A stretch of DNA of 17,700 bases from Rickettsia typhi (GTDB lineage: Bacteria; Pseudomonadota; Alphaproteobacteria; Rickettsiales; Rickettsiaceae). The notes beneath the pieces are model-generated. The model was not told the DNA's origin and made no database searches. It saw nothing but the letters and a program-made list of their open reading frames with translations. Location: the NCBI GenBank assembly GCA_945907105.1, contig CAMDSB010000022.1, positions 1 to 17,700 on the forward strand, in the 5' to 3' direction. Shown in pieces: positions 1 through 8,022 of this stretch (the first letter of the stretch is position 1; every line of letters begins with the position of its first letter). A program made the position numbers and the translations under genes.

Positions 1-440
1 CGATTGATAGAAAACATACGACCCATTTTTCGCAAAAATTCGATGTAGCCAACCTTTTCTAGCCAATCCGAGTTATTAACCATTATAGCATCGCTTTCTC
101 CATCTCCAAATTTAATAAATTTAGATAACGATTTTTTTATACCACCTATATTGCTTGCTATCTCCTCGTCGGATAAATACTTTCGAGCCTCCTCTTTTCC
201 AGTTGGATCCCCTATTTTTGTTGTCGCGCCTCCAATTAAAACTATTGGTTTGTGTCCATATTGCTGCAACAGACGAAGTATCATCACCTGCATTAAATTA
301 CCAATATGCAATGAAGATGCAGTGCAATCAAACCCTAAATATGCAACGATTTTCTGTTCTTTTGTCTTTTGCTGCAAACGTACTTCATTAGTACATTGGT
401 GAAAGTAACCACGCTTTTTAAATTCTTCAAAAAATGTCAT
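1..440 (-). CDS. tyrS: Tyrosyl-tRNA synthetase, N-terminal part (runs off the window)
   Basis: This gene charges tRNA-Tyr with tyrosine in the cytoplasm. Reading back from the ATG at 440 gives 146 residues with no stop, so the rest lies left of the window. Class I landmarks are present: the YLGFD strand at about residues 34-38 that binds tyrosine, the HIGN version of the HIGH ATP-binding signature at 45-48, and the conserved [13 protein letters not shown] loop further on. The flow of the sequence resembles rickettsial TyrRS. The start fits the family because GYFHQCT follows ten residues later. It diverges from the protease gene at 514. A perfect TTGACA -35 box lies upstream on this strand. 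Nothing looks damaged. Identity is very secure. Confidence 0.96.
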   Translation of the reverse strand, partial: MTFFEEFKKRGYFHQCTNEVRLQQKTKEQKIVAYLGFDCTASSLHIGNLMQVMILRLLQQYGHKPIVLIGGATTKIGDPTGKEEARKYLSDEEIASNIGGIKKSLSKFIKFGDGESDAIMVNNSDWLEKVGYIEFLRKMGRMFSIN

Positions 441-470
441 ACTAGTTGTGCCACTTATTAATATTGGTGT

Positions 471-499
471 AGTCTTGTTTTTAATTCTTATTTTGTCAA
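471..499 (-). promoter_or_regulatory. Candidate promoter of tyrS
   Basis: On the minus strand a perfect TTGACA -35 box (494-499) is followed after 17 bases by AAGACT (471-476), a poor -10 box. Initiation would fall about 25 bases before the tyrS ATG at 440. The -35 is convincing and the -10 is weak. Confidence 0.35.
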
Positions 500-513
500 G
501 AATAAAGAAATAT

Positions 514-1248
514 ATGCTAAAACACGCTATCTTCTTTATCATTATTAGTCACGTTGCTTATGCGAGCGATTGGGACAAAGTTCGATTCCAAAACTTAGCA
601 TCAGGTAAAACTTATCCCATCAGTATAGGTAGCGGTTTTTTTGTTAATCAAGATAATATTGTAACCAATAAGCATGTAGTCGAACATTGCTTAAATATCG
701 CGGTTAGAGGCGCAGTGAAGCCAACGTTAGTTAAGCTTCTGTTTGTAGATAATAATCTTGATCTAGCAGTTCTACAGTCCCCCCTAGCCCCTATGAGAGT
801 TCCCTATTTAAGGAACAATCATTCTGAAATACATATTGGAGATATATTATTTTCAATTGGTTATCCGCTAGAAAGAGGTGAAACGGGCAACTATATTATT
901 CTTGAGGCAAAGGTATTAAATACAAGGAAAGATTCAGATACAGGATTTTCTCACATAGAATTCACTGATAATGTAAACCATGGTAACAGCGGTGGGCCGT
1001 TGCTGGACAAAAACTCCAATTTGGTCGGTGTAGTAACAGCAAAGCTAGTTTATAAATACAGCGATCCCAATATCCCACCTAAAAACGTTGCGCTAGCTAT
1101 TGGAGTCGAAGGACTTATAGATTTTCTTAAAAAATCTAGCATACCATATGCATCTAGTTCATCTTATGATATATTTACTAATTATCATGTCGACAGATTA
1201 ACTAAAGATTATGTTGTAAACATCCACTGCGTACAAAATAATAAATAA
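514..1248 (+). CDS. Exported trypsin-like serine protease (S1C type, no PDZ)
   Basis: This is a small HtrA-like protease domain. From the ATG at 514 it has 244 residues. It opens with a signal peptide ([10 protein letters not shown], cut near AYA-SDW), so it should act in the periplasm or outside the cell. The triad is intact: His in TNKHVV (about residue 54), Asp in NNLDLAVL (about 83) and Ser in GNSGGP (about 159). No PDZ domain follows, and only a tail of roughly 35 residues remains after the barrel, so it is shorter than DegP or DegS. The frame is open back to an ATG at 448, but that lies only 7 bases from the divergent tyrS start, and the extra 22 residues would put a second hydrophobic stretch before the signal peptide. 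514 is therefore preferred. The substrate is unknown. The DUF6314 gene follows after 16 bases, probably in one transcript. Confidence 0.85.
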   Translation: MLKHAIFFIIISHVAYASDWDKVRFQNLASGKTYPISIGSGFFVNQDNIVTNKHVVEHCLNIAVRGAVKPTLVKLLFVDNNLDLAVLQSPLAPMRVPYLRNNHSEIHIGDILFSIGYPLERGETGNYIILEAKVLNTRKDSDTGFSHIEFTDNVNHGNSGGPLLDKNSNLVGVVTAKLVYKYSDPNIPPKNVALAIGVEGLIDFLKKSSIPYASSSSYDIFTNYHVDRLTKDYVVNIHCVQNNK

Positions 1249-1264
1249 CCGTTTTTTAGAAAAT

Positions 1265-1780
1265 ATGAAATCTATAGCTCTGCCTACATTTGATGATATA
1301 TTTGACCTATTGAATGGTAGTTGGGACATTTCGCGGCAAATCATTAATTATAAAGACAGTCACTTATGCGCTACATCGCAAGGAACTGCAGAATTTTATA
1401 AACAATCTAATATGACTTCTCTATTACAGGAAAATGTTATTGTAAATTGGGCGAATGGATTTTCTTCTTCGGCGACCAAATCATATCTATTTGAACAAAA
1501 TGACAATTCACTACTACAACACCGCTTTGATAGCCCTATTAATTTATTAAAAAACACACAACTTGATTCCACTATAATGTCTAAAAAAATCCTTATGCAC
1601 ACCCTGCTTTTTTATAAAAATAATCATAGTTTAAGCTCTAATTCTTTATACTACTGCGGTATGGATAAGTATGAACTATCATTTATAATAGTTTCTAAAT
1701 ATAGCTTTCTAATGAATTACCAGATTTCTGGACCGTTCAAAAACTCTTATATACACAGTACATATAGCAAAAGAAGTTAA
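1265..1780 (+). CDS. DUF6314 family protein
   Basis: This is a 171-residue protein with no signal peptide or membrane segment. I recognise the pattern of the alphaproteobacterial DUF6314 family, which is thought to fold as a small lipocalin-like barrel. Supporting motifs are GSWDISR (18-24), GTAEF (40-44), a central Tyr-Leu-Phe (73-75), a CGMDKYEL segment (131-138, usually HxCxxDxY in the family) and the ending ISGPFKNSYIHSTYSK. The usual His before the late Cys is Tyr here. An insertion rich in Asn, Ser and Leu around residues 92-127 is longer than I expect. No biochemical role is known for the family. It lies 16 bases after the protease gene and probably shares its transcript. Confidence is high that it is a gene and moderate for the family. 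Confidence 0.7.
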   Translation: MKSIALPTFDDIFDLLNGSWDISRQIINYKDSHLCATSQGTAEFYKQSNMTSLLQENVIVNWANGFSSSATKSYLFEQNDNSLLQHRFDSPINLLKNTQLDSTIMSKKILMHTLLFYKNNHSLSSNSLYYCGMDKYELSFIIVSKYSFLMNYQISGPFKNSYIHSTYSKRS

Positions 1781-1867
1781 AGTGTAATATGTTAATTTCA
1801 AGGGGAAGTTTGCAAAATATATGTTTTATCAAGTCAAGTACACTTAAATATTGCGAAGTGGAAAGAC

Positions 1868-1896
1868 TATACAATCTACCCCAAAAATGATACAAT
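1868..1896 (+). promoter_or_regulatory. Extended -10 promoter of the YdcH-like gene
   Basis: TGATACAAT (1888-1896) is an extended -10 element. TATACA (1868-1873), 17 bases upstream, matches the -35 consensus at four of six positions. Initiation near 1903 would place the ATG at 1895 outside the transcript, which argues for translation from 1925 or 1928. Confidence 0.5.
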
Positions 1897-1924
1897 GCAG
1901 CGATATTTAATCTTTGCACTAAAG

Positions 1925-2131
1925 ATGATGAATTATACTCAAGATCAAAAGCAACTAGAACTCCAGTCCATAAAACAAGAACATCAAGATCTCAATGAGA
2001 TCATAGACGATCCAAACTCCACAACTAAATTCTCTAAATTCACACTACAAAAACTTAAAAAAAGAAAGCTCTTTCTAAAAGATAAAATTAAGCTGCTACA
2101 ATCTATGTTATACCCTGATATAATTGCTTAA
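1925..2131 (+). CDS. YdcH/DUF465 family small coiled-coil protein
   Basis: This is a small charged protein of 68 residues from 1925 (67 if the adjacent ATG at 1928 is used). It matches the DUF465/YdcH pattern: an early helix with IKQEHQDLNEII, a loop, then a Lys-rich second helix with LQKLKKRKLFLKDKIKLL. The two helices form a short coiled-coil hairpin. The family is widespread in proteobacteria, often near the cell-envelope or division genes of alphaproteobacteria, but it has no settled function. The frame stays open back to an ATG at 1895. That codon overlaps the -10 box and would add a hydrophobic leader foreign to the family, so it is rejected. It converges on the pentapeptide-repeat gene with only 19 bases between stops. 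Confidence 0.75.
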   Translation: MMNYTQDQKQLELQSIKQEHQDLNEIIDDPNSTTKFSKFTLQKLKKRKLFLKDKIKLLQSMLYPDIIA

Positions 2132-2141
2132 TTTATAGTAA

Positions 2142-2160
2142 AAACAACGTTTAATTTTTC
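2142..2160 (+). terminator. Weak terminator-like hairpin after the YdcH-like gene
   Basis: AAAC-AAC-GTTT is followed by AATTTTTCTTTT on the plus strand, just past the stop at 2131. The stem is only four pairs and the T-run lies inside the convergent gene's 3' end. This is a weak case, offered because no other stop signal is visible. Confidence 0.22.
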
Positions 2161-3968
2161 TTTTCTGTTGTTAAAGGCGTGCCAGGAGCTTGATCTGAAT
2201 TTTGAACTTCTGACGCTTTAGGCGGTTCTTTAGGCTCTAGCCCCTTAACATTTTCAAGTGTAACCTGATTTAACACAACACCATCTACAAATGACCTAGA
2301 AAAATCTAAATTAGCGAGTTTAGTAGAACTCAAATTTGTTTTATTAAGTTTTGTTCCGAAAAAGTTGGTGCCTTGAATACTTGACCCACTAAGGTCAGTA
2401 TTGGTTAAATCCGCATCACTAAAGTCCACATCAATAAATAAACAACTTTTAAACTTAGCGTCTTTAAGTTTAGCTCCCTTTAGGATAGTATTTTTAAAAA
2501 CAATTTGTACAGAGCTAATACCTGACAAATCAAGAAAAGCCATATTCATATTTGAAAGATCTTTGTACGCCATCAATTCACTGATATTTGTAATTGCTTC
2601 AGAGCTACTTATTCTCTCGAAACCTTTATTGTTAAACATTATATTACGCGTGAACATGGAATTGATAACTACCATTGCCACATTATTAATTCCTCTCAGC
2701 TGAGAATTATACACGGGTGAATTATCAAACGTCACAGATTGAAAATCACAATTTATCATTGCAATCTGCTCCATCTTAGAGTTAGAAAAAATTGTTCTGT
2801 GAATCTTTGCATTTTTAAAAATCGTTCTGGCTAAGTTAATTTTACTAAAAGAGCTATCCTCTAAATTATAATTATCAAAGTAAGTATCAATTAGATTCAC
2901 GTTTGTTAGACTAAATTTACTTCCTCCTTCATTACTAAAGATAGAATTTTTAAGAGCTGAATTCGACACTTTAAAATCTTTTATTGATGCCTTGTTAAAA
3001 TGAACGTTTGTTGCTTGCACATTGTCAAAATATATTTTTGACATCTTGGCACTAGTAAATTTCACTTCATCAATAACACTTCCTAGCATTTTTACTTCAG
3101 AAAAAGAAGTGTTAGCCATAGACATATTTTTAAATAAAGAGTTATTAAATGTCACTTTCTCTAAAGTAGCATTTTTCATCGAAGCATTTTCAAATATAGC
3201 TGAGTCGAATTTAGTCTCTTCTGTGAATTTTGCCTCATCTACAATACTTTGACTAAAATCTGTATTAATAAAACTGGCTCCTTTAGAAATAATTCCACTT
3301 AAATCAGACGATTCAAAACTACATTCCTTAACCAACACTTGTGAAAGTGTAGCCCCTCTAATATCAACACCAAAAAACGCTGAGTTATTAATTTTCGAAC
3401 CAGTAAGATTTATATTTACTAAATTTGCTTTTTGTAAATTTACATTATCCATCTGTACTTCTTTCATTACAGCCTTCATCAAGTTGGCTTCATCAAATCT
3501 TGAATTGGAAATTTTAGCACCAGTAAAGTCAGCTTCCTCAAAATTAGCGCCCGATAGATTCACGTCATCAAATATAGACCCATTAAAGATAGAAGCTTGA
3601 AAGTCCACTCCTGGTGCATTGAATTTTTTGAACTTAACATTAGAAAAATCGCTTTCTTGGATTGTGGAACCTGTCAATAGACTCCCATCAAAATTAGCTC
3701 CAGAAAAATCAACTCTCGCAAGCTCTGCGCCGGAAAGATCCATTCTTGACATATCAGCACCAGAAAGGTTGGCTCCCGTTAATTTGAGGCCCCGCAAATT
3801 TGTGCCATACACTTTTTTAAGATCTACTGATTGACGCTCATTTACTTGTTTAGTGATATATTCTTTGATCTCGATACTCTTCTTTTCACTAAGTACACCA
3901 CTACTAACTTCTTTTGTATCGCTACAACCAAGCGCAAAGAATATTGCAATAAAAGTCCATTTTCTCAT
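2151..3968 (-). CDS. Giant pentapeptide-repeat lipoprotein
   Basis: This 605-residue protein has a lipoprotein signal (MRKWTFIAIFFALGC, lipidated Cys at 15), a charged linker to about residue 55, and then about 92 degenerate pentapeptide repeats of the A(D/N)LXX type to about residue 575. Each repeat centres on Leu, Phe, Met or Ile, as in LSGAN, FSDAD and LTNTD. Two places break the register: a short Gly-Gly stretch near 345 and a longer one at about 435-475. The tail is Pro- and Glu-rich. Such repeats fold into a right-handed square beta-helix. About 23 coils would give a rod near 11 nm, tethered to a membrane and probably in the periplasm; this is inference. The gene starts 16 bases after ntrX, with AAGGAT (3978-3983) as ribosome site, so the two are probably co-transcribed and coupled. 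I know no named homologue and assign no function. Confidence 0.88.
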   Translation of the reverse strand: MRKWTFIAIFFALGCSDTKEVSSGVLSEKKSIEIKEYITKQVNERQSVDLKKVYGTNLRGLKLTGANLSGADMSRMDLSGAELARVDFSGANFDGSLLTGSTIQESDFSNVKFKKFNAPGVDFQASIFNGSIFDDVNLSGANFEEADFTGAKISNSRFDEANLMKAVMKEVQMDNVNLQKANLVNINLTGSKINNSAFFGVDIRGATLSQVLVKECSFESSDLSGIISKGASFINTDFSQSIVDEAKFTEETKFDSAIFENASMKNATLEKVTFNNSLFKNMSMANTSFSEVKMLGSVIDEVKFTSAKMSKIYFDNVQATNVHFNKASIKDFKVSNSALKNSIFSNEGGSKFSLTNVNLIDTYFDNYNLEDSSFSKINLARTIFKNAKIHRTIFSNSKMEQIAMINCDFQSVTFDNSPVYNSQLRGINNVAMVVINSMFTRNIMFNNKGFERISSSEAITNISELMAYKDLSNMNMAFLDLSGISSVQIVFKNTILKGAKLKDAKFKSCLFIDVDFSDADLTNTDLSGSSIQGTNFFGTKLNKTNLSSTKLANLDFSRSFVDGVVLNQVTLENVKGLEPKEPPKASEVQNSDQAPGTPLTTEKKN

Positions 3969-3984
3969 CTAATTCTTATCCTTA

Positions 3985-5439
3985 CTAATTCGTTAGTTCT
4001 ACCAACACATCTAAATCCTCATCCGCTTCATGGTCAATTCCATTAAGTTTTCCATTGGCGGCGTGAATATTAAGCGTTTTCAATTTTCTGTGTAACGCGG
4101 ATCTCTCCATGCCTACAAAAGTTGATGTCTTAGAGATATTACTATTAAACCTGTTCATCTGTGCAGTCAAGTACTGTCTCTCAAACACTTCTCTAGCTTC
4201 ACGAAGAGGCATAGACATCATATCAAGATTTGTATCTGGCTTTGAAATATTAACACTATTATTAATAACTTCTTGGGGTAGCATGTCCGATCTAATTTTA
4301 TCAGATGATAATGAACTAGGTGGATTCATTATTAAAGTCCACTCAATTACATTGCGAAGCTGCCTTACATTCCCTGGCCAGTTATACGCCTGAAGCGCAG
4401 CAACAGATTCGTCAGAAAATTCCCTTTCCTTTAGCCCCGAAAATTTTGAAAGCTGCTTAACAAAATATTTAACTAGTAACGGAATATCCTCTTTTCTTTC
4501 AGCTAACATTGGCACATATAAAGGAACAACATTTAACCTGTAATATAAATCTTGTCTAAATCTCCCGTGAGTAATCTCCACCTGCAAATCTTTTGTAGTT
4601 GAAGTTACTATCCTAACATCCAGCTTCGTTGATTTTGTTCCCTTTATTAGAGTTTGATCTCTTAAGAATTTTAGCAATTTATTTTGAGCATTTAAAGGCA
4701 AATCCCCGACATCATCAATGTACAAAGTGCCATTATTTGCAGCTTCAAGCACACTGATTCGTTTATCAAACAGACTCGTTGGCTCTTGCCTCTCAAACTC
4801 ACCAAATAACTCCTGCTGAATTTTAGTAGCATTCATGGCAATCGGGCTGAATACTATAAAGGGCCCATTGGCTCTTTTAGATCTTTTATGTATTAATCTT
4901 GCAGCAAGCTCTTTACCACTTCCAACGGCACCATTTATCATAACCCTTCCGGAGGTTGGGGCAACTTTTTCTATTTCAGATCTTAATTTTGTGGTATTAG
5001 TAGCTGAACCAACAAATTCTGTTTTATCTATTACTTTTGATTTTAGATCTATATTTTCTCTTTTTAGCTTAGCTGATTCGCAAGCTCTTTTGAGAATGAT
5101 CATAAGCTTGTCATGAGTAAATGGTTTTTCTAAATAATCATATGCGCCCATTTTTATAGCACTTACTGCTGTCTCAATTGTGCCATGCCCACTAATTACT
5201 ATAACTGGCATAAGCGGATACTGCTTTTTTACCATCTCTAAAATACCTAAGCCATCCAAATCGCTGTCTTGTAGCCAAATATCAAGGATTATTGCATTAG
5301 GAAGCTTTTCTGATATAGCCTTAAAAGCTTGAGCGCTATTCGCAGCTGACCTGCTCAAAAACCCATCGTCTTTTAAGATATCTGATATTAAATCTCTAAT
5401 ATCTGCTTCATCGTCAATAATCAGAATGTCTAGTGCCAT
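3985..5439 (-). CDS. ntrX: NtrX response regulator (AAA+ / Fis type)
   Basis: This is the response regulator partner of the NtrY kinase, with 484 residues. The receiver domain spans about 1-120, with acidic pocket D9/D10, phospho-acceptor D53, S83 and K105. The AAA+ domain (about 140-370) has Walker A GAVGSGKE (170-177), Walker B LYIDD (239-243) and [10 protein letters not shown] (354-363). A Fis-type helix-turn-helix follows at about 410-455, then an acidic tail. After LFGEFE (211-216) the sigma54-contacting GAFTGA loop is missing, and the usual Asp-Glu of Walker B is Asp-Asp (D242-D243). It therefore probably acts as a DNA-binding regulator rather than a classic sigma54 activator. In relatives NtrYX responds to redox, nitrogen or envelope state. 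A 415-bp gap separates it from ntrY upstream; the pentapeptide-repeat gene follows at once. Confidence 0.95.
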   Translation of the reverse strand: MALDILIIDDEADIRDLISDILKDDGFLSRSAANSAQAFKAISEKLPNAIILDIWLQDSDLDGLGILEMVKKQYPLMPVIVISGHGTIETAVSAIKMGAYDYLEKPFTHDKLMIILKRACESAKLKRENIDLKSKVIDKTEFVGSATNTTKLRSEIEKVAPTSGRVMINGAVGSGKELAARLIHKRSKRANGPFIVFSPIAMNATKIQQELFGEFERQEPTSLFDKRISVLEAANNGTLYIDDVGDLPLNAQNKLLKFLRDQTLIKGTKSTKLDVRIVTSTTKDLQVEITHGRFRQDLYYRLNVVPLYVPMLAERKEDIPLLVKYFVKQLSKFSGLKEREFSDESVAALQAYNWPGNVRQLRNVIEWTLIMNPPSSLSSDKIRSDMLPQEVINNSVNISKPDTNLDMMSMPLREAREVFERQYLTAQMNRFNSNISKTSTFVGMERSALHRKLKTLNIHAANGKLNGIDHEADEDLDVLVELTN

Positions 5440-5854
5440 AATTTTAACTCTCTTAAAAGACTTAATAATAAAATCAAGCCATACCTAAGCTACTAAACTC
5501 GAATATACTATTTCACTTTTTATAAATTAAATCTTGAACCTTAAGAATAGTAACTCTTATAGTCTAAACTATAGAGCAAACCACTAGGAACTTAGAATTC
5601 ATTCATATAACTTACAAGGGGAAATACTATAAAATTTACTTATTCGAACAAAATAGCAAACGAACAACCCTTTCCCTTCCCTCATAACCAATTCAAACTA
5701 ACTAACTTCTTTCTCTAGCCTGTAAACACTGGATTATGAATCGCTTAACTAGAAGTTATCGCTTTGCAAATTATAAAGCAACAATTTTATAGTAAATATA
5801 CAACATATAGCCATTTTTTTTACAAAAACCTTAATAGTTAAGTAAGGTTAGTTA
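5440..5854. other. 415-bp gene-free region between ntrY and ntrX
   Basis: I see no credible gene here in any frame. The longest thing noticed is an 18-codon ORF from an ATG at 5736. The stretch holds the terminator-like hairpin of ntrY (5827-5849) and a small inverted repeat at 5554-5576 (CTC-T-TATAG, 6-base loop, CTATA-GAG). Near the ntrX end a possible -10 box, TATATT on the minus strand, lies at 5502-5507 and would give a leader of about 60 bases, but its -35 is poor. In most alphaproteobacteria ntrY and ntrX are nearly contiguous, so the gap is odd. It could be eroded coding DNA or a regulatory spacer. Confidence 0.6.
5822..5849 (-). terminator. Terminator-like hairpin after ntrY
   Basis: On the minus strand AACCTTA and TAAGGTT (5843-5849 and 5827-5833) form a perfect 7-bp stem with a 9-base loop. 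It runs straight into TTTTTGT just beyond the ntrY stop. The stem is AT-rich and the T-run short, so termination may be partial. Its place supports separate transcription of ntrX. Confidence 0.5.
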
Positions 5855-7660
5855 TTATTTTAACTTATTCTTTAAACTTACAGCGCTCATTGTTAATTCA
5901 ACCCGTGCTCCGTTATTTTTATTATTAGACAAGCTTACTGTTCCGAAATGGTCTAAAGCTATCCTTTCAACAATAGAAAGCCCTAAGCCCGTGCCATTAG
6001 ACTTTGTTGTAACATAGGCCTCCTTGGCTGATTTTAACATTTTCTTGCTAAATCCAGGCCCATTATCTTCTACACAAATCTTTACAAATTCATCGTCGAC
6101 AAATAACATAACTTTTATTTCCTTCTTCATCGCTGTCTTATCAAAAGACTCTTCAGAATTCAGCATCAGATTTACCATAACCCTATTTATTTGAGAAACA
6201 TCGCAAACAAATTCATGCATTTTAACGTTCGAAAAGAAGGTGTAATTTATAGTATCATTTATTAATTTTCTTGATTCTACCAAGTCATTGATTAAAGAGA
6301 TAATTTCGCATTTAGCAAAATTAGGAGAAGGTAGTCTAGCAAAATCTACAAATTCTGACACTATCTGCCCTATATCATTTGAATGCCTAAGTATGTTATT
6401 TGCATATTTTTCAAAAGAGTCCTTATCCCCCACTTCGTCCTTAAATTTTTTAAGTAACCTTTCGGCAGATAGCTGAATTGGGGTAAGGGGGTTCTTTATC
6501 TCATGAGCCACTCTCCTAGCCACATCAGCCCAAGCCGAAGCTCTTTGAGCAATTAGCAAATCTTTTTGTTGGTGATCAATTTGAGTTACCATTCTATTAA
6601 AGGCCGAGGAAAGCACCTTTACCTCATCCTTTTTTAGACCTTCTATTGGAACCTGCACAGAAAAATCACCATTTTTAACTTTTTCAGCTGCAATTACTAG
6701 CTCTCTAATTGGTCTTACAATACGTTCAGCAAACCTTCTTCCCCAAATAATGGAAGCTAATAGTAACACCACGCTGAGCAAAATAAACACCATCGAAAAC
6801 TTGATCTGCATAGCAACTATCTGGTCCTTTAGCTTCTCGTACTCGGATACGGCCCCTTTGGTCTTATCAATATGATCAATAATTTTTGCATCTACTAATC
6901 TTCCAATTAACAAATAAGTGTCGTCATAATCCTTAATCTTAATCAAAATACGTATCTTAGAGGGATCAGAATCCACCTGTACCACATCACCTCGGTTAGC
7001 TCTATCGATCAAGTAGATTGGAATAGTCATAAAGGCCAGCGAAAAGCTAAGAGAAGTTTGAGCTAGAATCGTATTAGAATTCCTTTGAAAAACTATTGCT
7101 TCGTCAAGAGATCTAAGTTCTGCTTGAGCATTAATGACCTTCAAAAACAATTCGGGACTATGAATCAAATCATAATACATCGAGGTTAAATCATCTGAAA
7201 CCGAGATGGCCGTTTCCCTTAATTGTAACACATGTTCATCAATATAAGATTCTCCAACACTTACCGACTGATCAAGAACTTTTGATATTTTCTTATCAAA
7301 CCAAGCTTCTATCCCGAAATTAAAGAAGTATGTCGAAAAGACTGCAACAATAACAGTTGGTAGAGCTGAGCCAATACTAAATGCAATGACAATTCTCTTA
7401 CGCAGCTTTGAAACTCTGCGTTCTCCACCTTTTGTAAAAGTAAAGTTGCTACTAATTATTAAAACACTCAAAACTAATATTGCAACCAATATAGCAAGCA
7501 GAAGGCTAAGTATTAAAACTGGATCCAAGTCTTTTTGAAAAGATATCCCAATCGATACTATGCTAGATACTATAGTAATAATACAAACCCCACCTACTAT
7601 ATAGAGCAATAGGTTTTTGAATCTATTATTAGTAAAATTATTCCAAGTTTTTTCTAGCAT
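5855..7660 (-). CDS. ntrY: NtrY sensor histidine kinase (PAS-less)
   Basis: This membrane sensor kinase has 601 residues and is the expected phosphodonor for NtrX. It has membrane helices at about 17-40, 47-70 and 88-112, an extracytoplasmic sensing region of about 170 residues, a fourth helix at about 286-306, and a HAMP domain to about 362. HisKA follows with the H-box VAHEIKNPLTP (phosphorylated His 386), then the catalytic domain with N-box (497-504), DNGPGF (532-537) and GTGLGLS (556-562). All catalytic motifs are intact. Free-living alphaproteobacterial NtrY runs about 730-770 residues with a PAS domain between HAMP and HisKA. Here HAMP joins HisKA almost directly, a shortening I also associate with Rickettsia NtrY. 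It follows the fis-like gene after 95 bases that contain a long hairpin. Confidence 0.95.
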   Translation of the reverse strand: MLEKTWNNFTNNRFKNLLLYIVGGVCIITIVSSIVSIGISFQKDLDPVLILSLLLAILVAILVLSVLIISSNFTFTKGGERRVSKLRKRIVIAFSIGSALPTVIVAVFSTYFFNFGIEAWFDKKISKVLDQSVSVGESYIDEHVLQLRETAISVSDDLTSMYYDLIHSPELFLKVINAQAELRSLDEAIVFQRNSNTILAQTSLSFSLAFMTIPIYLIDRANRGDVVQVDSDPSKIRILIKIKDYDDTYLLIGRLVDAKIIDHIDKTKGAVSEYEKLKDQIVAMQIKFSMVFILLSVVLLLASIIWGRRFAERIVRPIRELVIAAEKVKNGDFSVQVPIEGLKKDEVKVLSSAFNRMVTQIDHQQKDLLIAQRASAWADVARRVAHEIKNPLTPIQLSAERLLKKFKDEVGDKDSFEKYANNILRHSNDIGQIVSEFVDFARLPSPNFAKCEIISLINDLVESRKLINDTINYTFFSNVKMHEFVCDVSQINRVMVNLMLNSEESFDKTAMKKEIKVMLFVDDEFVKICVEDNGPGFSKKMLKSAKEAYVTTKSNGTGLGLSIVERIALDHFGTVSLSNNKNNGARVELTMSAVSLKNKLK

Positions 7661-7688
7661 ATCTATTATTTGATTGGATGTATAAAAT

Positions 7689-7730
7689 AGTCTATGACTT
7701 AAAATCAGCTGACATAAGTTATCATAGACT
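7689..7730 (-). terminator. Long hairpin between the fis-like gene and ntrY
   Basis: AGTCTATGA (7689-7697) and TCATAGACT (7722-7730) are a perfect 9-bp inverted repeat. Inside it, CTTA (7698-7701) and TAAG (7715-7718) extend the stem past a 3-base bulge. Read on the minus strand the hairpin begins 25 bases after the fis-like stop and is followed by ATTTTATA, so it may be a terminator or attenuator. The long arms and large loop also fit a protein-binding operator ahead of ntrY. Confidence 0.45.
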
Positions 7731-7755
7731 TAGCTCCATATAGCATGAATAACAG

Positions 7756-8004
7756 CTAATTCTCCGAGATAGCCAATTCTTTAATTTTCTTACGTAAAGT
7801 ATTCCTATTAATCCCTAAAATTTTCGAAGCTTTTACTTGAACACCACCAACATGTTGTAGGGTTTTTTTAATTAAGCTTCTTTCAACTTCATTTATCACC
7901 CTTTCATACAAACCAGATTCTGGACTATCACCTGCATGCATTCTAAAAAATTTATCCAGACTTGCCTCAACGGAGTTAGAAAGTGATTCGCACTCTTTTT
8001 TCAT
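7756..8004 (-). CDS. Fis-family DNA-binding protein, probable NtrC remnant
   Basis: This 82-residue protein consists almost wholly of a Fis/NtrC C-terminal domain. The core GLYERVINEVERSL (31-44) builds the dimer helix, and a helix-turn-helix follows with KASKILGINRNTLRKKI (58-74). E. coli Fis shares the same layout, including LYExVxxEVE and GINRxTLRKK, and also lies beside dusB. The wording HAGDSPESGLYERV, however, reads like the end of alphaproteobacterial NtrC. With ntrY and ntrX next door, the simplest reading is an ntrC that lost its receiver and AAA+ domains. It should bind DNA as a dimer and bend it; its targets are unknown. It starts 18 bases after dusB, without a clear Shine-Dalgarno, and probably shares its transcript. 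Confidence 0.85.
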   Translation of the reverse strand: MKKECESLSNSVEASLDKFFRMHAGDSPESGLYERVINEVERSLIKKTLQHVGGVQVKASKILGINRNTLRKKIKELAISEN

Positions 8005-8022
8005 TTTTCTATATATTTTAGG

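Noticed and set aside
151..402. Two overlapping plus-strand frames at 151-402
   Set aside because: Both lie antisense to tyrS, whose minus-strand translation has unmistakable synthetase motifs.
448..513. Upstream start of the protease gene at 448
   Set aside because: It would leave 7 bases between divergent starts and add a second hydrophobic segment before a normal signal peptide.
1895..1924. ATG at 1895 as start of the YdcH-like gene
   Set aside because: It overlaps the extended -10 box and adds a hydrophobic leader not seen in this family.
2401..3834. Several plus-strand open frames of 71-100 codons opposite the pentapeptide-repeat gene
   Set aside because: They are shadows of a repetitive, compositionally biased gene on the other strand. 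Their products have no recognisable motif and there is no promoter or ribosome site.
2151..3968. Pentapeptide-repeat protein as a Qnr-like gyrase protector
   Set aside because: It has a lipoprotein signal and is about three times longer than those cytoplasmic proteins. The repeat type alone does not support that role.
5736..5792. 18-codon ORF in the ntrY-ntrX gap
   Set aside because: Too short, no ribosome site, and no resemblance to a known peptide.
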